A DNA stretch of 64,000 bases from Elusimicrobiota bacterium (GTDB taxonomy: Bacteria > Elusimicrobiota > Elusimicrobia > FEN-1173): NCBI GenBank assembly GCA_016715645.1, contig JADJZR010000001.1:42276-106275 (forward strand). Direction: 5' to 3'. Position numbers and translations under genes: made by a program. The notes beneath the pieces were generated by a model. The model searched no databases. It was not told where the DNA came from and worked only from the letters and a program-made list of their open reading frames with translations. Of the stretch, positions 63,274-64,000 are shown piece by piece; the first letter of the stretch is position 1; each line of letters starts with the position of its first letter.

Positions 63274-64000
63274 ATGGTCGCCTCCCCAGCTGGTTCGAAC
63301 AAGGTCGTTCTTACGCCTTGGCGATGGTCCTTTTCAGCGGACTCTCTAACTCCGTGATGGCCGCTAAAAGGACCCCACCTACCACAGGTATCGCATTGAA
63401 AATATTTACGTTATTCGCCGGCAAATTTCATTCGTCGATCCCCCTCGGAAAATAAGCTGGTGTATCGAACCATCAACCATCTGCATATTCCCGCACGAGA
63501 AAGCACCATCCGGGAACAGTTGCTCTTTAAGAAAGGCGACCTGTTCGACCCCGCCCTGGGCCAGAAAACCGAACGGGCCCTGCGGCGGATATTGCGCCTG
63601 CGGGATGTGCATGTTCGGCCCGTGCCCGTGGGCCGCGGAGCGGTGGACATCTTGGTCGAGGCCCAAGACACCTGGACCACAGAACCCTTTATCGGCGTCT
63701 CCGGGTCGGGCGAAGAAACCAAGTACACCATGGGAATCCGGGAACGAAATTTGGCGGGATACGGAAAAGAAGTGGGGTTTATCTGTAAAAAGAGCCCGAC
63801 TTGGTCACCCCGCAGTTTTTCTTACGACAGTCCCGCCCTGTTGGGAACCCGACTTCGTTTGGCAGGCGATTATGCAGACACCGCGGATGGATCCTCGCGA
63901 GCCTATCGGTTGAAAAACCCTTTTCCTCCACCCTGACTCGGTTTTGGGTTTAAAACGTCCAGCTCTTTTACGCCCGGTACGATACGGTGTTGTTTGAAAA
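63274..64000 (+). CDS. Omp85/BamA-like outer-membrane protein, 3'-partial, frameshifted
   Basis: Divergent from yebC. The exact start is unclear; ATG 63274 and ATG 63324 are candidates. A signal peptide SYALAMVLFSGLSNSVMAAK is followed by YRIENIYVIRRQI, then after a slip NKLVYRTINHLHIPARESTI, REQLLFKKGDLFDPALGQKT and RRILRLRDVHVRPVPVGRGA, which form a POTRA-type repeat. VDILVEAQDTWTTEPFIGVS and ERNLAGYGKEVG start the barrel-proximal part, as in Omp85 assembly factors. Further slips occur near 63435 and 63915. The gene runs off the window. Confidence 0.7.

Overview
The window looks like a moderately GC-rich, Gram-negative-type (diderm) bacterium from a poorly sampled lineage. It carries an Omp85/POTRA outer-membrane protein, ExbB-ExbD-TonB, RND/MMPL transport, type IV pilin-like genes and a pyruvate:ferredoxin oxidoreductase. 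Two giant proteins share an N-terminal domain (motif D-x-H near an A-Q-x-N-I-A motif) that I associate from memory with Omnitrophota/Elusimicrobiota-like genomes. That placement is an inference with modest confidence.

Left end (1-6.96 kb) is accessory DNA. It holds a decayed restriction-modification system (YhdJ-like adenine methylase with an internal stop, and a restriction-enzyme gene split by an IS21-family element with a target duplication). An integron gene-cassette array follows: six recognisable attC sites, two BrnT/BrnA-type toxin-antitoxin cassettes, a small membrane protein, a paralogous pair of unknown small proteins and one cassette without an ORF. No integrase lies in the window. 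The array ends against the C-terminal stub of an efflux membrane-fusion protein.

7-21 kb is mostly housekeeping: an AsmA-like protein, a dihydroorotate-dehydrogenase-like protein and PFOR (one minus-strand operon), EngB, a hemerythrin-like protein, K+/H+ and Na+/Ca2+ antiporters, an SDR epimerase, then CstA-ExbB-ExbD-TonB. 21-29 kb has Fe/Mn superoxide dismutase, a radical SAM/SPASM protein and the first giant gene, which a short palindromic repeat has split in two. 29.6-36.4 kb is a three-gene pilin-like operon (PilX-like, a 1025-residue PilV-like protein, PilW-like) and a broken FN3/FlgD-like secreted protein.

36.4-47.5 kb carries a KimA-like K+ importer, a NhaD/ArsB-superfamily antiporter, an RND/MMPL exporter, an M28 peptidase and an amt-glnB nitrogen pair. 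The kimA and amt genes have a promoter followed by a terminator-like hairpin in the leader. 47.6-51.2 kb is a second accessory patch: an AAA/DUF4143 ATPase and an AbiEi/AbiEii system whose gene junction was rewritten by a miniature inverted-repeat element. 51.2-58 kb is one 2251-codon giant protein containing PGK-like and HIT/GalT-like regions. The right end is the conserved yebC-ruvC-ruvA-ruvB-spoIID-queA operon, with several single-base frameshifts that look like sequence error, and the start of an Omp85-family gene.

At least three families of short inverted-repeat elements are scattered through the window, some inside coding sequence. Two low-complexity tracts (poly-C/G at 40.8-41.5 kb, poly-G at 50.83-50.93 kb) look artefactual. 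No rRNA, tRNA or CRISPR array was found.
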